A DNA stretch of 64,000 bases, taken from positions 62,001 to 126,000 of the forward strand of contig DATJVY010000078.1 of NCBI GenBank assembly GCA_035501615.1, given 5' to 3'. Shown here piece by piece: positions 41,419-48,966 of this stretch. The notes beneath the pieces are model-generated. The model was not told the DNA's origin and searched no databases. It worked only from the letters and a program-made list of their open reading frames with translations. Position 1 is the first letter of the stretch. The number at the start of each line of letters is the position of its first letter. This stretch comes from RPRB01 sp035501615 (GTDB lineage: Bacteria > Myxococcota > Myxococcia > Myxococcales > Myxococcaceae). Both the position numbers and the translations under genes were made by a program.

Positions 41419-41970
41419 TCAGGGCGAGGTGGAGATGGTCAGCTTCTTGATGCGGACGTCGGTCTTCGGGCGGTCACCGGGACCCTTCGGAATCTCGTTG
41501 GCGACCTTGCGCACCACGTCCTGGCCGGAGACCACCTCCCCGAAGATGGTGTGCTTGTTGTTGAGCCAGGGGGTCGGGACCACGGTGATGAAGAACTGGC
41601 TGCCGTTGGTGTTCGGCCCGGAGTTGGCCATCGCCAGCAGCCCCGGCTTGTCGAACTTGCGCCCGCTCTGGAACTCGTCGCCGAACTGGTAGCCGGGACC
41701 GCCGGTGCCGCGGCCGAGCGGATCGCCGCCCTGGATCATGAAGTCACCGATGCAGCGGTGGAAGATGGTGCCGTCGTAGAGCGGCGTGCCGGTCTTCTTG
41801 CTCCGCGTGGTGGGATCGGTCCACTCCTTCTCCCCCGTGGCCAGCCCCACGAAGTTCTCCACCGTCTTCGGCGCGTCCTTGCCGAAGAGCTTCACCACCA
41901 GCTTGCCCTCGGTGGTGTCGAAGTGCGCGTACAGGTCCTTCCCGGCCTTCGCCTCGTCCAGCATTCCCAT
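41419..41970 (-). CDS. Cytoplasmic cyclophilin-type peptidyl-prolyl isomerase
   Basis: A 183-residue cyclophilin without a signal peptide. Catalytic and substrate-pocket features are FHRCIGDFMIQGGDP with the catalytic Arg, GPNTNGSQFFITVVPTPWLN and HTIFGEVVSG. It catalyses cis-trans isomerisation of peptidyl-proline bonds. It is about 60 percent similar by eye to the downstream-adjacent exported cyclophilin (42004-42627), so the two look like a tandem duplication with one copy retargeted. It lies between the other cyclophilin and era. A short GMLDEAKAGKDLYAHFDTTEG N-terminus distinguishes it from the exported form. Confidence 0.93.
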   Translation of the reverse strand: MGMLDEAKAGKDLYAHFDTTEGKLVVKLFGKDAPKTVENFVGLATGEKEWTDPTTRSKKTGTPLYDGTIFHRCIGDFMIQGGDPLGRGTGGPGYQFGDEFQSGRKFDKPGLLAMANSGPNTNGSQFFITVVPTPWLNNKHTIFGEVVSGQDVVRKVANEIPKGPGDRPKTDVRIKKLTISTSP

Positions 41971-42003
41971 GTCCGGTCCCTTCCTCGGGGGTGTGGGGGT
42001 CCT

Positions 42004-42627
42004 CTACTTCGTCTTCGGCGCCTTGTCAGAGAGCGTGACCGTCTCCAGGGTCACCGGCTCGGTGGGCCGGTTGCCCCCCATGGTCTTCACCTGGCTGATG
42101 GCCTCCACCACCGGGTAGCCCGAGACGACCTCGCCGAAGATGGTGTGCATCCCGTCGAGGTGGTGCGGCGTGGAGGTGGTGATGAAGAACTGGCTGCCGT
42201 TGGTGTTCGGCCCGCGGTTGGCCATGGCCAGCAGGCCCTTCTTGTCGAACTTCCGGCCGCTCTTGAACTCGTCCTCGAAGGTGAAGCCGGGCTGGCCGCG
42301 GCCGGTGCCGGTGGGATCCCCGCCCTGGATCATGAAGTTGGGGATCACCCGGTGGAACTCGGTGCCGTCGTAGAGCGGGGTCTTCTTCTTCTGGTTGTCG
42401 CGCGGGTCGGTCCACTCCTTCTCCCCGCTCGCGAGGCCGACGAAGTTGGCCACGGTCTTCGGCGCGTCCTTGCTGAAGAGCTTCACCACGATGACGCCCT
42501 TGCTGGTCTTCAGCGTGGCCCAGAGGTCCTTCCCGGCCTCCGCCTTCGCGGTCCAGCTGGTGTCGGCGGCCTGTGCGGACGCGAGCCACAGCGGCAGGAG
42601 CAGGGCAGCACGGCGGACGGTACGCAT
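42004..42627 (-). CDS. Exported cyclophilin-type peptidyl-prolyl isomerase
   Basis: A 207-residue cyclophilin with a signal peptide (about 1-20, ASAQA). The mature enzyme keeps FHRVIPNFMIQGGDP with the catalytic Arg, GPNTNGSQFFITTSTPHHLD and HTIFGEVVSG, and would act on periplasmic proteins. The paired cytoplasmic paralogue is 33 bases downstream. The conserved core is close to identical around the active site, while the N-terminal 40 residues differ. Its neighbours rnc, era, der, yfgM and bamB include outer-membrane assembly genes, so a role in envelope protein folding is a reasonable inference. Confidence 0.93.
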   Translation of the reverse strand: MRTVRRAALLLPLWLASAQAADTSWTAKAEAGKDLWATLKTSKGVIVVKLFSKDAPKTVANFVGLASGEKEWTDPRDNQKKKTPLYDGTEFHRVIPNFMIQGGDPTGTGRGQPGFTFEDEFKSGRKFDKKGLLAMANRGPNTNGSQFFITTSTPHHLDGMHTIFGEVVSGYPVVEAISQVKTMGGNRPTEPVTLETVTLSDKAPKTK

Positions 42628-42678
42628 GGAGTTCCTTTCCTCGTGTGGGGGGCTTCCGGTTCCGGACGGTGCCGGGGG

Positions 42679-43422
42679 TCAGCGCTCGCCGAGGTCCTTC
42701 TTGGCCTCGGAATCGAGCATCGTCAACGTCTCCCGTGCGGCGGCCTGCTCGGCCTCCTTCTTGGAGCGTCCCCGGGCCCGGGCGAACAGCTCGCTGCCGA
42801 CGGTCACTTCCACCTCGAAGGTCTTGGAGTGGTCCGGCCCCTCCTCGCTCACCACCCGGTAGCGCGGCGACTGGCGCCGGCGGGTCTGGACCAGCTCCTG
42901 GAGCCGCGTCTTCCAGTCCTCCCCGCTCTTTCCCTCGGCCACGCCCTCCAGCAGCTCGCCGAAGAGCCGGTCGACCACGGACATGGCGCCGGGCAGCCCG
43001 ACGCTCAGGTACACGGCGCCGATGACCGCCTCGAGCGCGTCGGCGAGGACGGAGCTCTTGTCCCTCCCGCCGGTCAGCTCCTCCCCGCGCCCCATCCGGA
43101 GGAGGTCCCCGAGCCCCAGATGCCGTGCCACGCGGGCGAGGCTCTCCTCGTTGACCAGCAGGGCCCGGAGCTTCGACAGCTCGCCCTCGTTCGCCTCCGG
43201 GAAGCGCTCCATGAGGCGGTGGCTCACCGCCAGGTCGACCACGGCGTCGCCGAGGAACTCCAGCCGCTCGTTGTCCGCCCCGCCGTCCCGGTGCTCGTTG
43301 ACGAAGCTCTTGTGGGTCAGGGCGGCCAGACCCTGCACCGGGTCGAGCGCGGCGAGACCGAGGCGCTGCCCCAGGCTCTCGAGGAGCACGGGGTCCGGCG
43401 GACGGGTGGGGAGCGCGGGCAT
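42679..43422 (-). CDS. rnc: Ribonuclease III
   Basis: A 247-residue RNase III. The N-terminal endonuclease domain has the signature NERLEFLGDAVVDLAV (about 51-66) with the metal-binding acidic residues, and the later DALEAVIGAVYL segment. The C-terminal double-stranded RNA-binding domain (about 170-240) has KTFEVEVTVG and RGRSKKEAEQAAARETL. RNase III matures rRNA and cuts structured mRNAs. The start is an ATG 4 bases after the meaB stop, so the preceding acyl-CoA genes probably share its transcript. The family often sits next to era, as here after two cyclophilins. Confidence 0.96.
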   Translation of the reverse strand: MPALPTRPPDPVLLESLGQRLGLAALDPVQGLAALTHKSFVNEHRDGGADNERLEFLGDAVVDLAVSHRLMERFPEANEGELSKLRALLVNEESLARVARHLGLGDLLRMGRGEELTGGRDKSSVLADALEAVIGAVYLSVGLPGAMSVVDRLFGELLEGVAEGKSGEDWKTRLQELVQTRRRQSPRYRVVSEEGPDHSKTFEVEVTVGSELFARARGRSKKEAEQAAARETLTMLDSEAKKDLGER

Positions 43423-43426
43423 GGGT

Positions 43427-44461
43427 TCAGGCGGAGAGCTGACGCGCCAGGGTCTCGGCCAGGGCGTAGGGGTCGGCCTCGCGCCGCGCGATGGAGAGCG
43501 CCACCTCGTCCAGCCGACCCTTCTCCGCCTCGAGGCGGCCGAGGGCGGACTCGAGCAGCCGGTTCCTCAGGAGGGCGAGGAACTGCATCCGGGCGCGGGC
43601 GCGCTCGCGCTCTGCCTTCTGGCCGGTGCGCTCGAGGAAGCTGCGGTGACGCTCGACCGCCTCCATCACCGGCTCCAGCCCCTGGTCGCGCGCGGCGATG
43701 ACCTTGAGGATCGGCGGCTCCCACTCCTCGGGGCCCGCGGGCGGCGGGGGCTCGGCGGCCTTGCCCGCTGCCCGCGCCGTCGTCCGGTGGTGCCGGTCGT
43801 GGTCCGCGGACGGGCGGCGGAGCGCATGCCGCAGCTCGAGCATCTGCCGCAGCTCGCGGACGGTGCGGTCGGCGCCGTCGAGGTCGGCCTTGTTGACGAT
43901 GAAGGCGTCGGCCACCTCGAGGATGCCGGCCTTGATGGCCTGGATGTCGTCACCCATGCCGGGGACGGTGACCAGCATCGTCGTGTGGGCCATCTGGGCG
44001 ATGTCGATCTCGTCCTGCCCCACCCCGACCGTCTCCACGACGATGACGTCCTTGCCCATCGCGTCCATCACCCGGATGCAGTCGCCCGTGGCCCGGGAGA
44101 GTCCCCCGAGAGACCCCCGCGTGGCCAGCGAGCGGATGAACACTGCGGGGTCCGAGGCGTGGTCCTGCATCCGGATCCGGTCCCCGAGGATGGCCCCCCC
44201 GCTGAAGGGGCTGGTGGGGTCCACCGCCAGCACGCCGACGCTCTTCCCCTGGGCGCGGAAGCGAGCCACCACCCGGTCGGTGAGGGTGGACTTTCCAGCG
44301 CCAGGAGAGCCGGTGATGCCGAGGACGTAGGCCCGGCCGGTGCGGGGAAAGAGGGCCTGGAGGTCGGCGATGGCGGCCGGGTCCTCGTCGTCGATGCGGC
44401 GCATGAGGCGGCTCGCGGCCCGGACCTCGCCGGCGAGGACGCGCTCCACGAGGCTGCTCAC
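43427..44461 (-). CDS. meaB: Methylmalonyl-CoA mutase-associated GTPase MeaB
   Basis: A 344-residue MeaB/ArgK-type G protein. Motifs are the P-loop GSPGAGKSTLTD, VDPTSPFSGGAILGDRIRM, the FIRSLATRGSLGGLSRAT switch region, VIVVETVGVGQDEID, and NKADLDGADRT (G4). The C-terminal helical arm carries the family's dimerisation region. MeaB protects and reloads adenosylcobalamin on methylmalonyl-CoA mutase. No mutase gene lies in the window. A charged insertion (HDRHHRTTARAAGKAAEPPP) at about 215-235 is unusual. The GTG start overlaps the stop of an unknown gene (GTGA); rnc follows 4 bases later. Confidence 0.95.
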   Translation of the reverse strand: MSSLVERVLAGEVRAASRLMRRIDDEDPAAIADLQALFPRTGRAYVLGITGSPGAGKSTLTDRVVARFRAQGKSVGVLAVDPTSPFSGGAILGDRIRMQDHASDPAVFIRSLATRGSLGGLSRATGDCIRVMDAMGKDVIVVETVGVGQDEIDIAQMAHTTMLVTVPGMGDDIQAIKAGILEVADAFIVNKADLDGADRTVRELRQMLELRHALRRPSADHDRHHRTTARAAGKAAEPPPPAGPEEWEPPILKVIAARDQGLEPVMEAVERHRSFLERTGQKAERERARARMQFLALLRNRLLESALGRLEAEKGRLDEVALSIARREADPYALAETLARQLSA

Positions 44462-45288
44462 GGGTCGTCCCCCTCGAGCCAGGAGATCTCCTCGGGTGAG
44501 ACCCCCAGCGCCCGGGCGGCCACGTCGGCCACACCGGTGAAGTCCTCGAGCTGGAAGTGGTCCGCCCACTTCTTGCCGTCCGGGCCGGCGAGGAGCCCCC
44601 GGAAGGTGCGGCCCCGCACCCGTGCGGCGACGAAGCGGTAGCGCTCGCCGCGCACGGTGAAGTCGCTCACCACCTCGAGGTTGCCGCCGGGGGGAGGACG
44701 GGCCGCGGGACCGAAGCGCTCGGCGAGCTCGCCGTACCCCACCTCGCCCCGGGGCGCCGCGGCACCCACCACCGCCGCGAGGTGGGCCTGGAAGGCCGCC
44801 GCATCGGGATACTGCTGCGGCGAGAAGGGCGTTCCAACCTCGGACCGCAGCAGCGCCCCCGCCCGGTGGACCTCCAGCACCCGGAGCCTTCCCAGCTTGT
44901 CCCCCCCGAGGAGGAGCCGGAATCCGCCCACCTGGGTCTCGGCCCGGAGCTCGAGCGTTCCTGCGTCCACGCTGGGCTGGAGCCCCAGCGCCTCCAGCGT
45001 CCGGGCCATGGCCTCGAGCCGGGCCACGTGCTCGTCGAACCCGGCGAGGAGTCGCGCCTCGAGCTCGGGTGCCTCGGTGAGCGCGTCGACCGCCAGCGGG
45101 GGCAGGCCGACCAGCTCGGGGGGATCCACCGGGATGAGCAGCTCCTCGGCGAGGGCCAGGGTGACCGCGGGGACCGGCCTGCGGGTCAGGGGGTTCACGA
45201 CGGCGCGGTGGAGGAGAAGCACCACTTCCGGGCCGGCCGCGCCCTCCTGCACCATGAGCCCGAGCTGCGCCAACCGATCTGCTTCCAT
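44458..45288 (-). CDS. Conserved-context hypothetical protein coupled to meaB
   Basis: A 276-residue soluble protein with no signal peptide and no family I recognise. The first 110 residues are rich in Leu, Pro and Glu and contain repeated short alpha/beta stretches; the middle (115-200) is beta-rich; the last 70 residues have FTVRGERYRFVAARVRGRTF, then a DHFQLEDFTGVADVAARALG segment of mixed helix. Position gives the main clue: it follows an acyl-CoA dehydrogenase by 14 bases and its stop overlaps the meaB GTG start by 4, so it is co-translated with a cobalamin-enzyme chaperone. An accessory protein of acyl-CoA metabolism is the plausible but unproven reading. Confidence 0.55.
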   Translation of the reverse strand: MEADRLAQLGLMVQEGAAGPEVVLLLHRAVVNPLTRRPVPAVTLALAEELLIPVDPPELVGLPPLAVDALTEAPELEARLLAGFDEHVARLEAMARTLEALGLQPSVDAGTLELRAETQVGGFRLLLGGDKLGRLRVLEVHRAGALLRSEVGTPFSPQQYPDAAAFQAHLAAVVGAAAPRGEVGYGELAERFGPAARPPPGGNLEVVSDFTVRGERYRFVAARVRGRTFRGLLAGPDGKKWADHFQLEDFTGVADVAARALGVSPEEISWLEGDDP

Positions 45289-45302
45289 CCACGCCCCCGG
45301 GG

Positions 45303-46445
45303 TCACCCCTTGAGCAGCTCGCGGGCTATCACGGTGCGCTGCACCTCGCTGGTGCCCTCGCCGATCTCGCAGAGCTTCGCATCCCGGAGGTAGCGCTCCA
45401 CCGGAAACTCGCGGGTGTAGCCGTACCCGCCGTGGATCTGCACGGCCCGGTTGCAGGCCCGGGTGGCGACCTCGCTGGCGAAGAGCTTCGCCATGCTGGC
45501 CTCCCGGCCGTAGGGACGACCCCGGTCGGCCAGGACCGCGGCGCGGTGCACCAGCATCCGCGCCGCCTGGATCTCGGTCTGCATGTCGGCCAGCATCCAG
45601 CGGATGGCCTCGAAGTCCGCGATCGGCTTGCCGAAGGCGCGTCGCTCGCCGGCGTAGCGGGCCGATTCCTCCAGCGCGCCCCGGGCGAGCCCGGTGGAGA
45701 GCGCGCCGATGGTGATCCGGCCCCGATCGAGGATCTGCAGCGTGTTGACGAAGCCCATCCCCGGCTGGCCCAGACGCTGCGAGTCCGGGACCTCGACGTT
45801 CTCCATGATCAGCTCGCCGGTGTCCGAGCTGCGCATCCCCAGCTTGCCGTGGATGGCCCGCTGGCTGAACCCCGGCATCCCACGCTCGAGGATGAAGGCG
45901 GTGATGCCCTTCTGGCGCCGCTCGGCCTCGGTGAGCGCGAGCACGACGAAGACCTGGCCCACCGTGCCCTGGGTGATGAACATCTTGCTGCCGTTGAGCA
46001 CCCAGTGGTCGCCCTTGCGGACCGCGGTGGACTTCATGCCGGCGGCATCCGAGCCGCTGCCGGGCTCGGTGAGGCCCCAGGCGCCGAGCCACTCGCCGCT
46101 GGCCAGCTTCGGGAGGTAGCGCCGGCGCTGGGCGTCGTCGCCGAAGACGCGGATGTGGCTCGTGCCGAGGCCATTGTGGCTGGCCACGGTGAGGGCGAGC
46201 GAGCCGTCGTAGCGGGCGATCTCCTCGACCGCGACGGCGACCGCGAGGCTGTCCATGCCGGCGCCGCCGAACTCCTCGGAGACCAGGATGCCGAGGGCCC
46301 CCAGCTCGCCCAGGGCGTGAACGACGTCGGCCGGGAACCGCTCGTCGTGGTCCCACTGGCGGGCGTGGGGCTTCACGCGCTCCTCGCAGAACTCGCGCAG
46401 CGAGGACTGCAGGGCGCGATGGCTCTCGGGGAGGTTCAGGTCCAT
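45303..46445 (-). CDS. Acyl-CoA dehydrogenase
   Basis: A 380-residue flavoprotein that oxidises acyl-CoA to 2,3-enoyl-CoA and passes electrons to ETF. The family motifs are GLTEPGSGSDAAGMKSTAV, WVLNGSKMFITQG, a DRGRITIGALSTGLARGALE segment, QIHGGYGYTREFPVERYLRDAK and the C-terminal EIGEGTSEVQRTVIARELL with the catalytic Glu in EGTSE. That Glu position is typical of short-chain and general acyl-CoA dehydrogenases; isovaleryl-CoA dehydrogenases place their catalytic base elsewhere. Downstream lie the unknown gene and meaB, upstream a carboxyltransferase and hydratase, so branched-chain or short-chain acyl-CoA oxidation is likely. Confidence 0.93.
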   Translation of the reverse strand: MDLNLPESHRALQSSLREFCEERVKPHARQWDHDERFPADVVHALGELGALGILVSEEFGGAGMDSLAVAVAVEEIARYDGSLALTVASHNGLGTSHIRVFGDDAQRRRYLPKLASGEWLGAWGLTEPGSGSDAAGMKSTAVRKGDHWVLNGSKMFITQGTVGQVFVVLALTEAERRQKGITAFILERGMPGFSQRAIHGKLGMRSSDTGELIMENVEVPDSQRLGQPGMGFVNTLQILDRGRITIGALSTGLARGALEESARYAGERRAFGKPIADFEAIRWMLADMQTEIQAARMLVHRAAVLADRGRPYGREASMAKLFASEVATRACNRAVQIHGGYGYTREFPVERYLRDAKLCEIGEGTSEVQRTVIARELLKG

Positions 46446-46482
46446 GCGGTCGGTCGATCCACCCCTGATACCCCGGCGGTCT

Positions 46483-48027
46483 CTACACCGGCAACACTCC
46501 GTGCTTCTTGGCCGCGCGGGGCTGGAACCGGCGGGAGTAGGCCTCCAGGCGGCGGTCCAGCTGGTCCCGCAGCTCGTCTCCGGGGACCACCTCGTCCACG
46601 ATCAGCTCCGAGGCGAGCTTCATGAGATCGACGTCGGCCCGGTACTCGTCGCGGAGGGCCTGGACGTACGCGGCCCGCTCGGCCTCGGGCTTCTCCTGGA
46701 TCTTGTTGAAGTAAACGGCGTTCACCGCCGCCTCGGGGCCCATGACCGCGATCATCGCCTGGGGGAGAGCCAGGGTGACGTCGGGGCCGAAGCCCGGGCC
46801 GGACATCGCGTAGAGGCCGGCGCCGTAGGCCTTGCGGACCACCACCGAGATGCGGGGAACGGTGGCCTCGGAGACGGCGGAGATCATCTTGGCCCCGGCG
46901 CGGATGATGCCGGCGCGCTCCACCCTGGTGCCGATCATGAACCCCGGGACGTCGGCAAGGTAGACCAGGGGGATGTTGAAGGCGTCGCAGAGCCAGATGA
47001 AGCGGGCGGCCTTGTCGGCCGAATCGACGAAGAGGACCCCGCCCTTGTACTTGGGCTGGTTGGCGACGATGCCCACCGGGCGCCCGCCGATGCGGGCGAG
47101 GCCGGTGATGACCTCCTGCGCGAAGAGCTTCTTCACCTCGAAGAACGAGCCGGCGTCGACCAGCTCGTGGACGAGGGCGAACATGTCGAAGGGCTTGTTC
47201 TGGTCGGCGGGGACGATCTCGTCGATCCGCTTCCCCGACCGGGCGGGGGGCTTCGACTCGGCGAGGGGTGCCCGCTCGGCAAAGCTTGGCGGGAAGTAGG
47301 AGAGGTAGGTCTTCGCGGCGGCGATGGCCTCGTCCTCGGTCCTCACCAGGACGTCGCCGCACCCTGAGACCGAGCAGTGCATCCGGGCGCCGCCCATCTC
47401 CTCGAGGGTGACCTTCTCCCCGATCACCATCTCCGCCATCCGCGGAGAGCCGAGGTACATCGAGGCGTTGCCCTCGACCATGATCACCAGGTCGCAGAAG
47501 GCGGGGATGTAGGCACCGCCCGCGGCAGAGGGTCCGAAGAGCAGGCAGATCTGCGGCACCTCGCCGGAGAGCTGCACCTCGTTGAAGAAGATGCGTCCGG
47601 CGCCGCGACGACCGGGGAACATCTCCACCTGGTCGGTGATGCGGGCGCCGGCGGAGTCGACGAGGTAGAGCAGCGGGACGCGGAGGTTCCTCGCGGTGTG
47701 CTGGATGCGGAGGATCTTCTCCACCGTCCGTGCGCCCCAGCTCCCGGCCTTGACCGTCGAGTCGTTGGCCATGAGGGCCACGGTCCGGCCGCTCATCTTC
47801 CCCAGGCCGGTGATCACCCCGTCGGCGGGCAGCTCGGGATCGGCGGCGTGGGCGAAGGTGCCGTCCTCGATGAACGAGCCGGCGTCCAGGAGCCGGGCGA
47901 TGCGTTCTCTGGCGAACAGCTTCCCCGTCTCGGCGTTCTTGGAGTGGTACTTGGGTGCGCCGCCCTCGCGGATGCGGGCGCGGCGCGCGCGCAGGGTGTC
48001 GTCGGCTGGCATGCGGCGTCCGGCCAT
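46483..48027 (-). CDS. Acyl-CoA carboxylase, carboxyltransferase (beta) subunit
   Basis: A 514-residue biotin-dependent carboxyltransferase with two crotonase-fold halves. Landmarks are LMANDSTVKAGSWGARTVEK, YLVDSAGARITDQVEMFPGR, FGPSAAGGAYIPAFCDL, the second-half VANQPKYKGGVLFVDSADKAA, YLADVPGFMIGTRVERAGII and an AYGAGLYAMSG segment. It transfers carboxyl from biotin to propionyl-, methylcrotonyl- or a similar acyl-CoA. The biotin carboxylase/biotin carrier partner is not in the window. Since the next upstream gene resembles a methylglutaconyl-CoA hydratase, methylcrotonyl-CoA (leucine breakdown) is the best guess, with propionyl-CoA as alternative given nearby MeaB. ATG start; 49 bases from the hydratase. 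Confidence 0.9.
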   Translation of the reverse strand: MAGRRMPADDTLRARRARIREGGAPKYHSKNAETGKLFARERIARLLDAGSFIEDGTFAHAADPELPADGVITGLGKMSGRTVALMANDSTVKAGSWGARTVEKILRIQHTARNLRVPLLYLVDSAGARITDQVEMFPGRRGAGRIFFNEVQLSGEVPQICLLFGPSAAGGAYIPAFCDLVIMVEGNASMYLGSPRMAEMVIGEKVTLEEMGGARMHCSVSGCGDVLVRTEDEAIAAAKTYLSYFPPSFAERAPLAESKPPARSGKRIDEIVPADQNKPFDMFALVHELVDAGSFFEVKKLFAQEVITGLARIGGRPVGIVANQPKYKGGVLFVDSADKAARFIWLCDAFNIPLVYLADVPGFMIGTRVERAGIIRAGAKMISAVSEATVPRISVVVRKAYGAGLYAMSGPGFGPDVTLALPQAMIAVMGPEAAVNAVYFNKIQEKPEAERAAYVQALRDEYRADVDLMKLASELIVDEVVPGDELRDQLDRRLEAYSRRFQPRAAKKHGVLPV

Positions 48028-48075
48028 AGCACGGCGGGTGCTGCGCCTGTCACCCGGTTCCTGGCTGGGTCCTGT

Positions 48076-48852
48076 TCACCGCCCCTTCCAGAGCGGCCGG
48101 CGCTTCTCGGCGAAGGCCCGGAGGCCCTCGAGGCGGTCCTCGGAGCGGAGGACGGTCTCGTACTGCTCCAGCTCGAGGGCGAGGGCGGCGTCCAGGTCGA
48201 GCTCCATTCCCCGGTCGACGGCGCGCTTGGCAGCGGCGACGGCGAGGGGGGCGTTCTCGGCGATCTGCTCGGCGACGGCGAGGGCGACCTCGAGGAGCCG
48301 GCCCTCAGGGGCGAGGCGCTGGACGAGGCCGATGGCGAAGGCCTCGGCGGCGTTGAGCCGGCGGCCGGTGAGGATGAGGTCCTTGGCGCGGCCGGGGCCG
48401 ATCAGTCGAGGGAGGCGCTGGGTGCCGCCGCCGCCGGGGATGATGCCCAGGCGCACCTCGGTGAGGCCCATCTCGGCGGCCGGGGCGGCGATGCGCAGGT
48501 CGCAGGCGAGCGCGAGCTCCGTACCGCCGCCGAGGGCCGACCCGTTGAGGGCAGCGAGGAAGATGGTGTTGCTGTTCTCCACGGCGCGCAGGGTGCGGCG
48601 GAGGCTGCCGAGGAAGGCACGCACCTCGGCCTCGGACATGGTGGCGCGCTCCTTGAGGTCGGCGCCGGCGCAGAACGCCTTGTCACCTGCCCCGGTGAGG
48701 ATGACCGCGCGCACCTCGTGACCGGCGGTGACCCGGGAGACGCGGGCCTCGAGCTCGGCGAGCACCGCACGGCTGATGGCGTTGCGCGTGTCCTCGGCGT
48801 CGAGGGTCCAGATCTCGACCGATCCCCGGCGCTCCTCCCGGAACGTTCCCAT
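48076..48852 (-). CDS. Enoyl-CoA hydratase, methylglutaconyl-CoA hydratase-like
   Basis: A 258-residue crotonase-family protein. The active-site Glu pair region can be seen: CAGADLKERATMSEAEVRAF, GSALGGGTELALACDLRIAA and GLTEVRLGIIPGGGGTQRL. The KERATMSEAEV stretch after CAGAD and the close match of the C-terminal RAVDRGMELDLDAALALE and SEDRLEGLRAFAEKRRPLWK resemble AUH/LiuC, the methylglutaconyl-CoA hydratase of leucine degradation, more than butyrate-pathway crotonases. It is the first gene of the minus-strand run that continues into carboxyltransferase, acyl-CoA dehydrogenase and meaB. The substrate is inferred. ATG start; promoter presumably in the 114-base gap shared with the Tim44-like gene. 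Confidence 0.88.
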   Translation of the reverse strand: MGTFREERRGSVEIWTLDAEDTRNAISRAVLAELEARVSRVTAGHEVRAVILTGAGDKAFCAGADLKERATMSEAEVRAFLGSLRRTLRAVENSNTIFLAALNGSALGGGTELALACDLRIAAPAAEMGLTEVRLGIIPGGGGTQRLPRLIGPGRAKDLILTGRRLNAAEAFAIGLVQRLAPEGRLLEVALAVAEQIAENAPLAVAAAKRAVDRGMELDLDAALALELEQYETVLRSEDRLEGLRAFAEKRRPLWKGR

Positions 48853-48966
48853 GTCCTCAATCTCCCTCGTCTCTTTCCCCGGTCTGCACCTTGGGTCGAC
48901 CGGGCCCCGGATGGCAAGGCGGTGTGGCACCCCGTTACAGTGGCTCTCCCCGGGTCCCCGGTGACG

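Noticed and set aside
45303..46445. Isovaleryl-CoA dehydrogenase (LiuA)
   Set aside because: The C-terminal EGTSE keeps the catalytic Glu at the short-chain position, which isovaleryl-CoA dehydrogenases lack, so only a general assignment is given.
48925..48939. A TGGCAC...TTACA sequence resembling a sigma-54 promoter before the Tim44/TerB gene
   Set aside because: The GG-to-GC spacing is 9 instead of 10 bases and the -12 element has AC rather than GC. No enhancer-binding regulator is adjacent.
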